From NCBI RefSeq assembly GCF_002369955.1, contig NZ_AP014564.1, forward strand, positions 1,857,408 through 1,921,407: a DNA stretch of 64,000 nt, written 5' to 3'. Every line of letters starts with the position of its first letter. Position 1 is the stretch's first letter. Below, piece after piece: positions 28,691 to 38,769 of the stretch. The position numbers were made by a program, and so were the translations under genes. The DNA comes from Ichthyobacterium seriolicida (GTDB lineage Bacteria > Bacteroidota > Bacteroidia > Flavobacteriales > Ichthyobacteriaceae). Under the pieces are notes generated by a model, which saw only the letters and a program-made list of their open reading frames with translations, searched no databases and had not been told where the DNA came from.

Positions 28691-28911
28691 AAAACCTGAG
28701 TTTGATTAATAAAAACTCTATAACCTTTGAATTTATTGAGGTCAATAGATTATTAGTGTAATTATTTGAATACTTATGAAGCGACTTAGTGGAAACCTGA
28801 TATTTTTTGCATAAAAATATTCAAATGATTATAAATACAGCCCTCTCTAACCTTAGTAAAAAGACTTTCAAATGGTTTAATCAACCAATTTATTAATCAA
28901 ACTCAGGTTTT
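28691..28911. mobile_element. 221-bp inverted-repeat (MITE-like) element
   Basis: Perfect 23-bp inverted repeats (AAAACCTGAGTTTGATTAAT... at 28691-28713 and its complement at 28889-28911) enclose A/T-rich non-coding DNA. The whole element lies in the 420-bp gap between the 392-aa and 974-aa genes. Related ends occur at 34546, 36891 and near 55.67 kb. Apart from this element and the motif gatagtgtc just after it, I see nothing in this gap. Confidence 0.75.
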
Positions 28912-28953
28912 AAACGATAGTGTCTTTTTATGCCAGAATAATATAAATATATA

Positions 28954-31878
28954 TCATAAGCCTAATACACATGCCTTGTGATACCTTTTACTTACACCCT
29001 CATGATTTGTAAACTCCATGAATATTATATAAATCCCTTGTCTAGCTCTATCTCCTCTTTCGGTATCTCCATTCCAAGTGACATATCCCCTAGATGGTAA
29101 ATTCTCATTTTCCACTATCTTTTTCACTATAAAACTATTGTCATCTAATACATATATTCTAGCCTGAGACTGCTCTTTGATATCGTATTCTATTTTTAGT
29201 AAATCATCTATTCCATCCCCATTGGGAGAAAACACATTATTCTCAAAATATATAAAATCCCTTTTCACAAAAGTCTCGTTATTTATTTGTTGAGAATTTC
29301 GCATGGCTGGAGTAGCACCTATTTTTACTGCTGCACTAGTCCAATTATTCTCATTAGATTTTCTGTTTACATCTATTCGCTCTAAGGATATTCCCGTCCT
29401 ATCCTTTAGCCATTTGAAATGCATCTTTGATGTATATGACACACTGTCCATAATTGATTTTTCAGGTGTTAAAAGACATACTTTGCCATTATCTTTAGGA
29501 ATAGAAGGAAGAGGCATTTCTATATAAGATCCCTCCACAGAGTAAAATTTGTTAAGGGCATCTACGGTTTTGGTAATAGCTATGTATTGATCAGGCTTCA
29601 TTAAAAAAGGAGCTATCTTCTTAAGATTCTTATCAATAGAGTTAGAAATATAAAAATTTTCTATTTGTATGTGTTTGTCAGTAGAGTTATAAATTTCCAA
29701 AAACTTAGACCCTTTTTTATTTGGATTAGAAAGAATTTCTGTAAAAATAATATCTCCATTTAGTGGTTTGTAATTTGAAAATACTACTTTTTGCACAGGT
29801 GTTTTATCTATTTCAAAACCGTCTATGAGAGCTGGAGATAATTCTTTTATAGTGAGTTGAAAATCATCATTGGGAAAATTATCGTCAAAAACTAAGGATA
29901 GGATATTGCCTTTTTTAATAACTTCTTTTGGCATGCCTATGTTTTTATTAACTGTATAATTAGAAATATCAAGTGATGAATCTGACAATACACAATTGAA
30001 AAATAATTTAACAATTCTTTGATCTTTCAGTTCTATTTTCTGTAAATATGGAGGAGCTATCTCCTTGATGACTGAAATGACCGTATCTAATTTTGGGATT
30101 TTAAATCCGCTTATATCATTTGCCTCTATTCCTTTCAGTTTTATTTTATAATTGGTATTGAGCTCAAAATTTCCATCTAGCGCATCAATTGTAATGCTAC
30201 GTTTATTGACATGAATAGAAGCTACTTTCATTTTATCGATTAGGACGTTTTGCTCTTTAACACTGTTTTTATTTATATCCATATTGAAAACTATCGATAG
30301 TTGTGATGGAGACAAAAAAGAAGCTTTAAGTATTTTTAGGTCTAAGACTCTAAACGACAAACTAGTTTTTATACTCCTAGTTTTAAGTCCTGTAAATCCT
30401 TTGAATTTCTCTGCTAAAATTGGTTTTACGATTATATCATAAGAGATATTTGAAGAGAGCTTTTTGTTGAGTAATATTTCTACTGTACGATTTTCTCTAT
30501 TATATATGGCCTTGTTCACAACAGTATTGTTTGTAAGAATATAATTATTCCTATTTGTAGCGGATATAGGATCCATAGGTGTAGAAAACTTTATCACAAA
30601 AGTTGAGTCTGTCATTATTTTCAAGCTGTTTATATGAGGTTTTGGCATTTTTATCAGAAATTGTCTTTTATGCGGCTCAGCTTTTTTTACAGGAAAATTA
30701 GATTTTCTCTTAGAAAATAATTTTGTCACATCTAACAAATACATATTATTTGGGATAATGGAAGAATCACTTAAGTGTAATTCTAGAACTCTATTTTCAT
30801 CGCTCCAAGATCGAAGGCCAAAAGTCAAAAGATCTGATTTAAACTCTACTTGATCCTCTTGTATGGGGATATTAAAATTCAACTTTAACAACTTAGGATT
30901 TAAGACTTCTATACTATTTAGTTTGGGAACAGGCAATTCGTAAAAGAGATTATTTTTTATAAAATCAGGGTTTTTGTTTCCATTTTCACCTTCTAAATTT
31001 CTTATGTGGAGAGTATATCTCTTTCCCTCTGTCATGATTTTTGAAAAATAAAGTTTAATATTTTTCTCTTTTTCATTGTAAATAACACTCGCTGGAGGAC
31101 CTATTTCGCTCAATTGATAATTGCTATTTGATAAAGCGGACGTTCTCTTAACCTTATCAGATAGAGATATTTGTATGCTGTCTACCCCTATAATTTTTAC
31201 TTGCTCAATCTCTGTGGACGAATTACCCTCTTGTCTTATAGAAATATCATCGAAGAAAAAATGCATATTCTTAGTCTTAGAGAATTGAACTAAAATGCCA
31301 AAATACATTGGATTTACATCTATAATCCCTCTATAAGTGCCAATGGATACAAAATTTTCTCCACCTTCCTTATCTGCAAAAAAGGACCAGGCCCCATCTG
31401 TATAAGTTATTCTAAGTCTGAGAGATAATTTATTTTTAGAGTTTAAAATCTTTTGTCCATTATCAGATTGAAATAATTTCGATTTAATCTTACCCTTTTG
31501 TTTATACAGACTTATTTTGTCTTTTACTCCACTTTCTCCTCCTATTTTTATGCAAAATCCATTGAGAGACTCTGTTAAATTTTGATTGTCGGAGATCAGA
31601 TATATAAGGGTGTTATTGCTAGAAGAGGGATTTCCGCTATAAGCGCAATAGAATTCCCAAATAATATGATTTGATAAAGTAGATTCAGTACACAGATAAG
31701 CTTTTTTAGATTTAGATAAATCATTTAGTTGTAGCTGACCGTGTTCATTTACTTTGAATTTATCCCTTTCGCCTTCCCACCTAGGATTTGTAGATATATC
31801 TTTATTAGAAAAATCATCTATAACCTGAGAATACAGCTGCCATGGAAATACTAACAAAAAACATAATATTCTAATCAT
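28954..31878 (-). CDS. Large secreted protein with Ig-like, lamin-tail and C-terminal sorting-like domains
   Basis: The 974-aa protein has a cleavable signal peptide (LLVFPWQLYSQ, about residues 8-18) and an N-terminal jelly-roll-like region. Several SbsA/Ig-like repeats follow (IKFSTPMDPISATNR, IVFNMDINKNSVKE). A lamin-tail domain near residues 720-860 carries GDIIFTEILSNPNKKGSKFLEIYN. The last ~100 residues show NNVFSPNGDGIDDLLKI and a FlgD-like ending (GYVTWNGD...RQGIYIIFMEF), the gliding-motility type C-terminal region. Such proteins are usually T9SS cargo or cell-surface adhesins. The exact role is unknown. Confidence 0.85.
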   Translation of the reverse strand: MIRILCFLLVFPWQLYSQVIDDFSNKDISTNPRWEGERDKFKVNEHGQLQLNDLSKSKKAYLCTESTLSNHIIWEFYCAYSGNPSSSNNTLIYLISDNQNLTESLNGFCIKIGGESGVKDKISLYKQKGKIKSKLFQSDNGQKILNSKNKLSLRLRITYTDGAWSFFADKEGGENFVSIGTYRGIIDVNPMYFGILVQFSKTKNMHFFFDDISIRQEGNSSTEIEQVKIIGVDSIQISLSDKVKRTSALSNSNYQLSEIGPPASVIYNEKEKNIKLYFSKIMTEGKRYTLHIRNLEGENGNKNPDFIKNNLFYELPVPKLNSIEVLNPKLLKLNFNIPIQEDQVEFKSDLLTFGLRSWSDENRVLELHLSDSSIIPNNMYLLDVTKLFSKRKSNFPVKKAEPHKRQFLIKMPKPHINSLKIMTDSTFVIKFSTPMDPISATNRNNYILTNNTVVNKAIYNRENRTVEILLNKKLSSNISYDIIVKPILAEKFKGFTGLKTRSIKTSLSFRVLDLKILKASFLSPSQLSIVFNMDINKNSVKEQNVLIDKMKVASIHVNKRSITIDALDGNFELNTNYKIKLKGIEANDISGFKIPKLDTVISVIKEIAPPYLQKIELKDQRIVKLFFNCVLSDSSLDISNYTVNKNIGMPKEVIKKGNILSLVFDDNFPNDDFQLTIKELSPALIDGFEIDKTPVQKVVFSNYKPLNGDIIFTEILSNPNKKGSKFLEIYNSTDKHIQIENFYISNSIDKNLKKIAPFLMKPDQYIAITKTVDALNKFYSVEGSYIEMPLPSIPKDNGKVCLLTPEKSIMDSVSYTSKMHFKWLKDRTGISLERIDVNRKSNENNWTSAAVKIGATPAMRNSQQINNETFVKRDFIYFENNVFSPNGDGIDDLLKIEYDIKEQSQARIYVLDDNSFIVKKIVENENLPSRGYVTWNGDTERGDRARQGIYIIFMEFTNHEGVSKRYHKACVLGL

Positions 31879-31933
31879 TTCAATTAAAAAGTTAAATGTT
31901 AATGATTGAATTTCAAAATATTTGAAATATTAT

Positions 31934-33031
31934 TTATACCATATTTTTCTCCGAAGAGTTCCTCTTTTTAAGCTCTTCTATTACTTGTTTTACTTTATCT
32001 TCACTTTCTATTTTTCGAATTGAAATATTTTTTTCTGTTTCGCAGATTACATAATTTTTGAGTCCCTCCACTACTATTGTTTTTTCTTTACCCACGTGAA
32101 CTATACAATTTTCAGATTCGTAAAATACAGCATTGTCATGGGCCGTGGCATTTCCTTTTTCATCAATTATAAAATATTCTGATACACTTTTCCAAGTTCC
32201 CAAATCTGACCAGATAAAATCTCCAATCAGCATAGATATGTTCTCAGCATTTTCCATAATGCCGTAGTCTACAGATATATTTTCTAATTGTGGATATATC
32301 TCCTTTATGTATTCCTCCTCTCTTTGGGTGCCGAAATAATCTAATCCCTCTAAAAACTTGTTATTGATAGAAGGTAAATATTCTTCTAAAGCAGATACAA
32401 TAGTATCTGCAGACCATAAAAAAATACCCGAATTCCAAAAGTAATTTCCATTTTCAACAAATTCTTTAGCGGTTTTTAAATCTGGTTTTTCTATAAATGA
32501 TTCTACGTGTTTTAAATCACTTTGGGCATAGTCGTCATTGTCATGATTTATTTTTATGTATCCGTAATTTACACTTGGAACATTAGGTTTTACACCTATG
32601 GTAAGTATTCTCTTATTTCTATCTACATAATCCAACCCTCTTAGTATTAACTCTTTGAATTTGGGAATATCCAAAACTAAATGATCGGCAGGCGATACCA
32701 CAATATTAGCATTTTTGTCATTTAACTTTATCTTATGACTTGCATAGGCGATACAGGAAGCTGTGTTTTTGCCTTCTGGCTCTAAAAGTATTTGCTTTTT
32801 TTCTAATGCTGGAAGTTGTTCTAAACACAAACTCTCATACTTCACCGAAGTAACTACATAGAAATTACCATCTGGTATGATCCCACTAAATCTATCGAAT
32901 GTGTGTTGTAAAAGAGTACGTCCTGTGGCTAAGATATCTGTGAATTGCTTTGGCTCTTGTTCAGTGCTAAATGGCCATAGACGAGTTCCTAAGCCTCCTG
33001 CCATTATTACACAATATCTATTGTTTTTCAT
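31934..33031 (-). CDS. manC: Mannose-1-phosphate guanylyltransferase
   Basis: Makes GDP-mannose from mannose-1-phosphate and GTP for polysaccharide or glycan synthesis. The 365-aa protein has the nucleotidyltransferase signature MAGGLGTRLWPFSTEQEPKQF in its first 30 residues. It also has the family pieces VSPADHLV, SFIEKPDLKTA and NSGIFLWSADT, and the acidic site around DYGIMENAENI. It is the short single-domain form, without a fused phosphomannose isomerase. It sits between the 974-aa secreted protein and a porin gene, both on the same strand. Confidence 0.93.
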   Translation of the reverse strand: MKNNRYCVIMAGGLGTRLWPFSTEQEPKQFTDILATGRTLLQHTFDRFSGIIPDGNFYVVTSVKYESLCLEQLPALEKKQILLEPEGKNTASCIAYASHKIKLNDKNANIVVSPADHLVLDIPKFKELILRGLDYVDRNKRILTIGVKPNVPSVNYGYIKINHDNDDYAQSDLKHVESFIEKPDLKTAKEFVENGNYFWNSGIFLWSADTIVSALEEYLPSINNKFLEGLDYFGTQREEEYIKEIYPQLENISVDYGIMENAENISMLIGDFIWSDLGTWKSVSEYFIIDEKGNATAHDNAVFYESENCIVHVGKEKTIVVEGLKNYVICETEKNISIRKIESEDKVKQVIEELKKRNSSEKNMV

Positions 33032-33127
33032 ATCTCAGTTTAGAAAGGCATCCAAATATATTAAAAACTAAAACATAGAATCAGAGATGTCTTTTTAAAT
33101 TCCTTAAAATCTCAATTTCATTAATAT

Positions 33128-34393
33128 TTATATTACAAATTGCATTTGCAAAAGCAAGCTTTTACTCAAAGAAGTACTTTCAACTGATTTATTAATTTGA
33201 AATTCTAAAGATGTCTTTAAGAATATATCTAGTTTCAAGAGGTTGATTCCTAATTTCATCTCCCATCCAGAATTATATCCATCAACTCTGGGATGTAAAA
33301 AACTATAAGAAGCATAAGGTTGAAGATCTAGATTATCTAAAAAATAACCCAACGTCAATGTAGTATTAGATCCTGTAAATCTATAACCTCCTGCATTTTT
33401 GCCATAATTGGTGTCTTGAAAAAGCGCATAGGCTGTTAGTCCTTTCATATCTAAATAGGCATCTACTGAAAAATGTAAAGCATCTTGATATTCTATCTGG
33501 TTTACGTTTGTTATCTCAGAGATCTTTTTTATAGGAGATGAATAGTCTTTTAGAGTAATAGATGCGTTTGGATGATACCAAATGCCTATCCCAATATTAA
33601 AAATATTCCCTTTTTCACTGAAAGTGCTACTCGACTTAAAAGGTAGTTTATCTCCTTCTTCATCTAAAAATTGATATTCCAATCTAGAAGTGTAATTCAA
33701 TTTAGATCTCTGAGAATTAAAAATATTAGGCGATATATATGCTCCAGCATAAACCGATACATCTTTTGATATAGGAGTCTCATCATTTACAGCATATGAA
33801 TTTTCAGCATCGTTTATAGTAAACGAATATTGTAACTTATCGGAGATTGTTCCTTTGATATAAAATCCAAATTCCCTTACAAACTGCCCTGTTCTACCGT
33901 AATTTAACCACGCTCTAGAGTTAGGGCTATCTATTGTCATAAACTTAAAACTCGATGATCTCTGTAATCTAGATATGCCGCTCCAGTAATGTAACCCCAC
34001 TCCCAAATACACACTTTTATCTATCAACATATACTCTCCCCAAGCATCATTTACAAATATATCAGAACCTGATTTTCCATGCAGAGTAGCATTTTGAGCG
34101 TTAAACGAATGTGTCCCTATGTGTGTCAATACTAAAAACCTAGGAGAAAACTGTCCAACAGCTAAAATCCTAGATCTTCTAAAATTAAAAAAAGCTTTTT
34201 GGTTTTTATTTCCCAAGTTTTCGACTCCAACCCAAATTTGATTCCAAAGGATTAGTCTTAGATATTTAGAACCTGATTCATTCAATTCCAATTTTATAGG
34301 AGAGTATTTATGTAATTCCTCATCTTGATTTTCTTGAGAAAATCCCAAATTAAATAAAAGCACAAATGCAAACAAAAAAATATATCTATTCAT
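33128..34393 (-). CDS. Outer-membrane porin-like beta-barrel
   Basis: The 421-aa protein has a signal peptide (FAFVLLFNLGFSQ, about residues 6-18). Alternating hydrophobic/polar strands run to a terminal aromatic-hydrophobic strand (LLLQMQFVI). Segments such as FFNFRRSRILAVGQFSPRF and LNYGRTGQFVREFGFYIKG are like phosphate-selective porin O/P-type proteins of flavobacteria. I cannot say which solute passes. It is monocistronic, by the surrounding gaps. Confidence 0.75.
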   Translation of the reverse strand: MNRYIFLFAFVLLFNLGFSQENQDEELHKYSPIKLELNESGSKYLRLILWNQIWVGVENLGNKNQKAFFNFRRSRILAVGQFSPRFLVLTHIGTHSFNAQNATLHGKSGSDIFVNDAWGEYMLIDKSVYLGVGLHYWSGISRLQRSSSFKFMTIDSPNSRAWLNYGRTGQFVREFGFYIKGTISDKLQYSFTINDAENSYAVNDETPISKDVSVYAGAYISPNIFNSQRSKLNYTSRLEYQFLDEEGDKLPFKSSSTFSEKGNIFNIGIGIWYHPNASITLKDYSSPIKKISEITNVNQIEYQDALHFSVDAYLDMKGLTAYALFQDTNYGKNAGGYRFTGSNTTLTLGYFLDNLDLQPYASYSFLHPRVDGYNSGWEMKLGINLLKLDIFLKTSLEFQINKSVESTSLSKSLLLQMQFVI

Positions 34394-34881
34394 AACTATA
34401 ATATTTTTGAAGTTAATCTATTTTGGAATAAAGGCTGTTCCACTTTGATTCGCAGCCATTAATATCGCTGCGAAATATACTTATATTTATAAACTTATAC
34501 TCTGATTTGAGTTAATATTTATTAAAAAGAACAGTCAATAAAAACATGAGTTCAATTAATAATTTGTTTGGTAAAAATGCTTGAACCTCTTTAATTAACT
34601 AGGATTAAAGAGACTCATATTTGTGATAAATCGAGTGTTTTTTGCGCGAAAATTGTTAAATTTCTATTAAATCGCCTCATAAGCATAAAAGAGGCTAAAA
34701 CTAAAGGTGTATTTCCTTAAATCCGATTTAATTTACAAGGAGTAATATTTTCTTTTAATATTACAAAATAAACTACTAACTTCGCAGACTTTTTAACTAA
34801 AACTACAAAGCTTGAATATTGTGTGTTTACCTTTAAACTAAGCTTTTAGTTTATTGTTTTATTATTTTAATTTAAATATTT
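34394..34881. other. Intergenic region with an element shared with the 28.8-kb locus
   Basis: This 488-bp stretch has no gene. From about 34543 to 34690 it aligns with the reverse complement of 28770-28910 along its whole length. Shared pieces include AACnTGAGTT, ATTAATAA and, further in, a common TCGC-TCATAAG. In both places the element sits upstream of, and in the same orientation as, a surface lipoprotein gene. Confidence 0.6.
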
Positions 34882-36804
34882 ATGAAGTCAAAAATTTTAC
34901 TGTTTTATTTATTTGTTTTTCAAATTATGTCCTTTACTTCTTGTACAAAAGAAAAAAAAGTAGAAAATACTTCAGATGAAGTAAAAAATAGTTCAGATAC
35001 TGTTTCTTTAACTTCTTTCAGTTTGAAATTTGATTCTGATAAGAATAAAGATCTGAGTAAAGATATAAAAGGAGTTATCGATTCTAAAGATTCTACTAAG
35101 ATATCTGTTGTTTTACCTTACAAAAAAAGAGAATTAAGAAAAAATTTAGTTCCTACAATAAAGTTTATAGGTAAAAAAATAGAACCTGACCCTAGTAAAA
35201 TTACAGATTTTTCGAAATCTGTAGCTTTTACAATTACTTCTGAAAAAGGAGAATCTAAAACTTATACAGTAACTGTTTCTTTGTCGGAACCAAGCTCTGA
35301 GAATAAAATATTGTCTTTCAAATTTAAAGCTGATAAGAATAACGGTCTGAGTAAAGATATAGAGGGAGTTATTGATTCTGAAGATTCTACTAAGATATCT
35401 GTTGCTTTACCTCACAGCAAAGGAAAATTAAAAACAAATTTAGTTCCTATAATAGGTTTTGCAGGAGAAACAATAAAACCTGACCCTAGTAAAATTACAG
35501 ATTTTACAAACCCTGTAGCTTTTACAATTACTTCAGAAAAAGGAGAATCTAAAACCTATACAGTAACTGTTTCTGTATTACCTGAGAATGCTGAAAATGA
35601 AATATTATCATTTAGTATTACAAAACCTAATGGCGTGAAAGCGAAAATATCGACAAGTATAGATAAAATAAATTCAGTCATATCTATATCAGTAACAGAT
35701 TTATCTTACTATGAATTAGCAAAAATAACAAAGATAGTGCCGTCGATAGAGATTTCAAACCTTGCTTCTATATCTCCTAATTCTAATAATATAGACCTTT
35801 CAAAGACAGAAGCTGTCAAATACACAGTAACAGCAGGAAACGGAGAAACTAAAGATTACACTGTGACTATTACCCATGAGTTAAAGAAATTTATTTCTAA
35901 GTGGAAAACTACTTCAAACAACGAACAAATAAAATTGCCTATTTACGATGGTGGAGAATATGACTTTACAGTAGATTGGGGCGATGGTTCAGAAAAGCAA
36001 AAAGTTACTTCTCATACTGGAGCTTCACATACTTATACAACAGCAGGTGAGTACACCGTTACTATTACAGAAAAAATAGAAGGTTTTAACTTTGGTAAAG
36101 TCTTCAATTGTATAAGAACTAATCCTTATAGTTTTGATAAGTCTTCTGGTGATTATCCGAGTCCTGATTGCTATAATACAGACGAGATAATAAATATTTC
36201 ATCTTGGGGTGATCTGAAATTACTCAACAGTATTGAATATACAGAAGATCGTAAATCTAAATATTATGGAAGTTTTGAGGAATGTTCCAAGTTAGTAACT
36301 TTACCTATGGAAGCGCCTAATTTAGAGGGGGTTACTAATATAGCGCGGATGTTTTCAGGAGCTAAAGCTTTCAATGGAAATATAGGCAGTTGGAATGTTT
36401 CTAAGGTTACTAATATGGAAAGTATGTTTTTAGGAGCTGAAGCTTTTAATCAAAATATAAGCAGTTGGAATGTTTCTAAGGTTACTAATATGGAAAGTAT
36501 GTTTGAAAATGCTACATCTTTCGATCAAAATATAGGCATTTGGAATGTTTCTAATGTTACTAATATGGTAAGTATGTTTAAGGTCGCTACATCTTTCAAT
36601 GGAAATATAGGCAGTTGGAATGTTTCTAATGTTATTCATAGGCTAGAGATGTTTTATTTTGCTAAAAATTTTAATCAAGATTTAAGTTCTTGGGATTTGC
36701 CATATAATGGAATTCAAAATTTTAGTTTAATGTTTCGACGTTCAGGAATGCCTTATATTGAAGGCGCTGCTAATAGCAAGCATCCTGAAAACAAATCTGA
36801 ATAG
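34882..36804 (+). CDS. BspA-family leucine-rich-repeat surface lipoprotein
   Basis: The 640-aa protein has a lipoprotein signal (lipobox SFTSC). Two near-identical DUF5018-like beta domains follow (about 25-135 and 140-225, each ending KGESKTYTVTVS), then a third (about 230-330). A PKD-like domain with FTVDWGDGSEKQKVTSHTG lies at about 345-400. A C-terminal run of BspA/DUF285 repeats is built on NIGSWNVSKVTNMESMF (about 485-610). In oral Bacteroidota, BspA-type proteins mediate adhesion. I infer a surface adhesin here. The repeats are nearly identical and so prone to recombination. A rho-independent hairpin follows. Confidence 0.9.
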   Translation: MKSKILLFYLFVFQIMSFTSCTKEKKVENTSDEVKNSSDTVSLTSFSLKFDSDKNKDLSKDIKGVIDSKDSTKISVVLPYKKRELRKNLVPTIKFIGKKIEPDPSKITDFSKSVAFTITSEKGESKTYTVTVSLSEPSSENKILSFKFKADKNNGLSKDIEGVIDSEDSTKISVALPHSKGKLKTNLVPIIGFAGETIKPDPSKITDFTNPVAFTITSEKGESKTYTVTVSVLPENAENEILSFSITKPNGVKAKISTSIDKINSVISISVTDLSYYELAKITKIVPSIEISNLASISPNSNNIDLSKTEAVKYTVTAGNGETKDYTVTITHELKKFISKWKTTSNNEQIKLPIYDGGEYDFTVDWGDGSEKQKVTSHTGASHTYTTAGEYTVTITEKIEGFNFGKVFNCIRTNPYSFDKSSGDYPSPDCYNTDEIINISSWGDLKLLNSIEYTEDRKSKYYGSFEECSKLVTLPMEAPNLEGVTNIARMFSGAKAFNGNIGSWNVSKVTNMESMFLGAEAFNQNISSWNVSKVTNMESMFENATSFDQNIGIWNVSNVTNMVSMFKVATSFNGNIGSWNVSNVIHRLEMFYFAKNFNQDLSSWDLPYNGIQNFSLMFRRSGMPYIEGAANSKHPENKSE

Positions 36805-36828
36805 TATAATTATTGATATTATTTAACG

Positions 36829-36862
36829 AAGCCGTTTAGGATTGATCCTAAGCGGCTTTTTT
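36829..36862 (+). terminator. Terminator of the BspA-family gene
   Basis: The stem AAGCCGTTTAGGAT/ATCCTAAGCGGCTT (one wobble pair) with a 2-base loop is followed by six T residues. It lies about 25 bp after the stop codon. Confidence 0.85.
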
Positions 36863-37111
36863 GTTTTACTTCCGTATAAACTAATTATTTACCTGAGTTG
36901 GATTAATAATTTAGTTTCCAAAATATAGCATCTAAATTTGCCCGTACTGTATTACCTTTGGGAGGCGAAAAAGCTAGGCCTCATTGGCATTATACAAGTT
37001 TTTTTTAAGGAGTATCTAGCGCAAAGCCTTTGATTAAAAGACCTTTTGTCTAGCAGACGTCTATATTTTTCATGGTAAATGACATTAGATTTTACATAAA
37101 AAAAAATTAAA

Positions 37112-38171
37112 ATGAACGATACTACTATAAATATAAATTCTGGTTTAAAAGAGAGGTGGGAGACATTTAAAAACCTAAATCCCAATAAGAGGATTAAAGA
37201 TGCTGCCGAAGAATTAGAGGTTAGTGAATTAGAGTTATTGAGCACCATGTGTGGAGACTCTGTAATTAGGTTACAGCCTAGATTTAAAGAAATATTAACA
37301 GAAATCAAATCCCTGGGCAAGGTCATGGCGTTGACTCGTAATGAGTATTGTGTACATGAAGTAAAAGGAGTTTATAAAAACCCTATATTTAAAGACGATA
37401 ACTTAGGATTATTTTTAGGAGAAATAGATCTTAGATTTTTTTTTAAGTCACTGGCATAGAGCTTTTTCTGTTCATGACAATACAAAAGGCAGGGATTTGC
37501 ACAGTTTGCAATTTTTTTCTAGTACTGGGCAAGCTCTTCACAAAATATACTTGACACCAGAGAGCAGTATCGATAACTATCTCAGTTTGGTGGATAAATT
37601 TAGAAATGAAAATCAAGAGGCTTATGAGAGTGTTGATAAGGCTGAAAAAAATCCTAAAAATAATATAGAGACTCCTAAGATAGATGTAGAGCAATTCCAT
37701 AAAGAGTGGAAAGGCATGCAAGACACACACGAATTTATGTCTATCTGTAGAAAGTATAAATTAGATAAAATTCAAGCTTTTAAGCTGGCTCCAAGTGAGC
37801 ATTATGCTAATAAAATTCCTAATTCTGCAGCCGTCGAGGTAATACAACAAGTCGCTTCTAAAAATATTCCTGTTATGATTTTTGTAACTAATCCAGGAAA
37901 CATACAGATATATACTGGAGAAATACAAAAAACTTCTTTTTACAAAGAATGGTTTAACGTATTAGATCCAGATTTTAATTTACATCTAAATGCTGATAAA
38001 ATATCTCAGGCATGGGTAGTTAGAAGACCATCGGGTAAAGATGGGGAAGTATCGGCTTTGGAAGTTTTCGATGAAGATGAAAATTTAATAGTTCAAATAT
38101 TTGGCAAACGAAAAGAAGGCAGTCTCGAATTAGAGTCTTGGAAGGAATTATTGATGAAATACAGCAAATAG
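37112..38171 (+). pseudogene. hmuS: Hemin-degrading factor HmuS/HemS, frameshifted at a T9 tract
   Basis: HmuS-family proteins bind and degrade heme in the cytoplasm to release iron. The first frame (115 codons, to 37459) carries the HemS start and ends after GEIDLRFFF. The second frame (to 38171) contains RAFSVHDNTKGRDLHSLQFF and the C-terminal HemS repeat. Removing one T from the nine-T run at 37436-37444 joins them as LRFFLSHWHRAF. This restores a 352-aa protein of normal family length with no other defect seen. The gene may therefore be recently broken, phase-variable or miscalled. Confidence 0.85.
37436..37444 (+). repeat. T9 homopolymer at the hmuS frameshift
   Basis: Nine consecutive T residues sit where the hmuS frame is lost. 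Eight T would give an open reading frame. Such tracts are classic sites of slipped-strand mispairing and of sequencing error. Confidence 0.8.
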
Positions 38172-38238
38172 TCATATTATTTTTTTCTGTATGATTTTTA
38201 CAGACCTTTATTTCAAATTCATATAACAATTTAAACCA

Positions 38239-38751
38239 ATGAGTAATAATTATAAAGAGCTCTTTTCAAGAGTGGAGACTTTTATTTTTGATGTTGATGG
38301 GGTCATGACCGATGGAAAAGTCAATGTCATATCAGAGAATAATTGGGCTCGGCAGATGAATATTAAGGATGGATACGCTATAAATCTAGCCATTAAGCAA
38401 GGTTATAACTTCTGTATAATTTCAAGTGGTTCTAATTTACTCGTTAAGAGTAGATTACAAAAGTTAGGAATAACAGATTTCTTTTTTTCTTGTTTTGATA
38501 AGCTAGAAGCGTATGAAGATTATATAAGTACTTACGATATAAGGGAGGAAAACACTCTTTACATGGGCGATGATATGCCTGATTATCCAGTTATGAAAAG
38601 AGTAGGGGTGCCTGCTTGTCCTAATGATGCCGCTATAGATATAAAAAATATATCTAAATATATATCGCCTTATAATGGAGGGAATGGATGTGTTAGAGAT
38701 GTTTTAGAACAAATTATGAGGGTTCAAGGTAAATGGATTATCCCTGAGTGA
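38239..38751 (+). CDS. kdsC: KdsC-like HAD phosphatase
   Basis: KdsC hydrolyses Kdo-8-phosphate to Kdo during LPS core synthesis. The 170-aa protein has the usual size. It shows HAD motif I FDVDGVMTDGK (about residues 18-28), motif II in IISSGSN (about 59-65), and motif III/IV ENTLYMGDDMPDYPVMK near 106-122. The short form without a cap domain fits the KdsC tetramer. Its stop lies 18 bp before maf, a common flavobacterial pair. kdsD, the first enzyme toward Kdo, is further along at 49.4 kb. Confidence 0.88.
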   Translation: MSNNYKELFSRVETFIFDVDGVMTDGKVNVISENNWARQMNIKDGYAINLAIKQGYNFCIISSGSNLLVKSRLQKLGITDFFFSCFDKLEAYEDYISTYDIREENTLYMGDDMPDYPVMKRVGVPACPNDAAIDIKNISKYISPYNGGNGCVRDVLEQIMRVQGKWIIPE

Positions 38752-38769
38752 TAAAATAATAAGACTGTT

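Noticed and set aside
36430..36639. Minus-strand repeat protein inside the BspA gene
   Set aside because: It is the antisense of the BspA repeat units, with no independent start signal.
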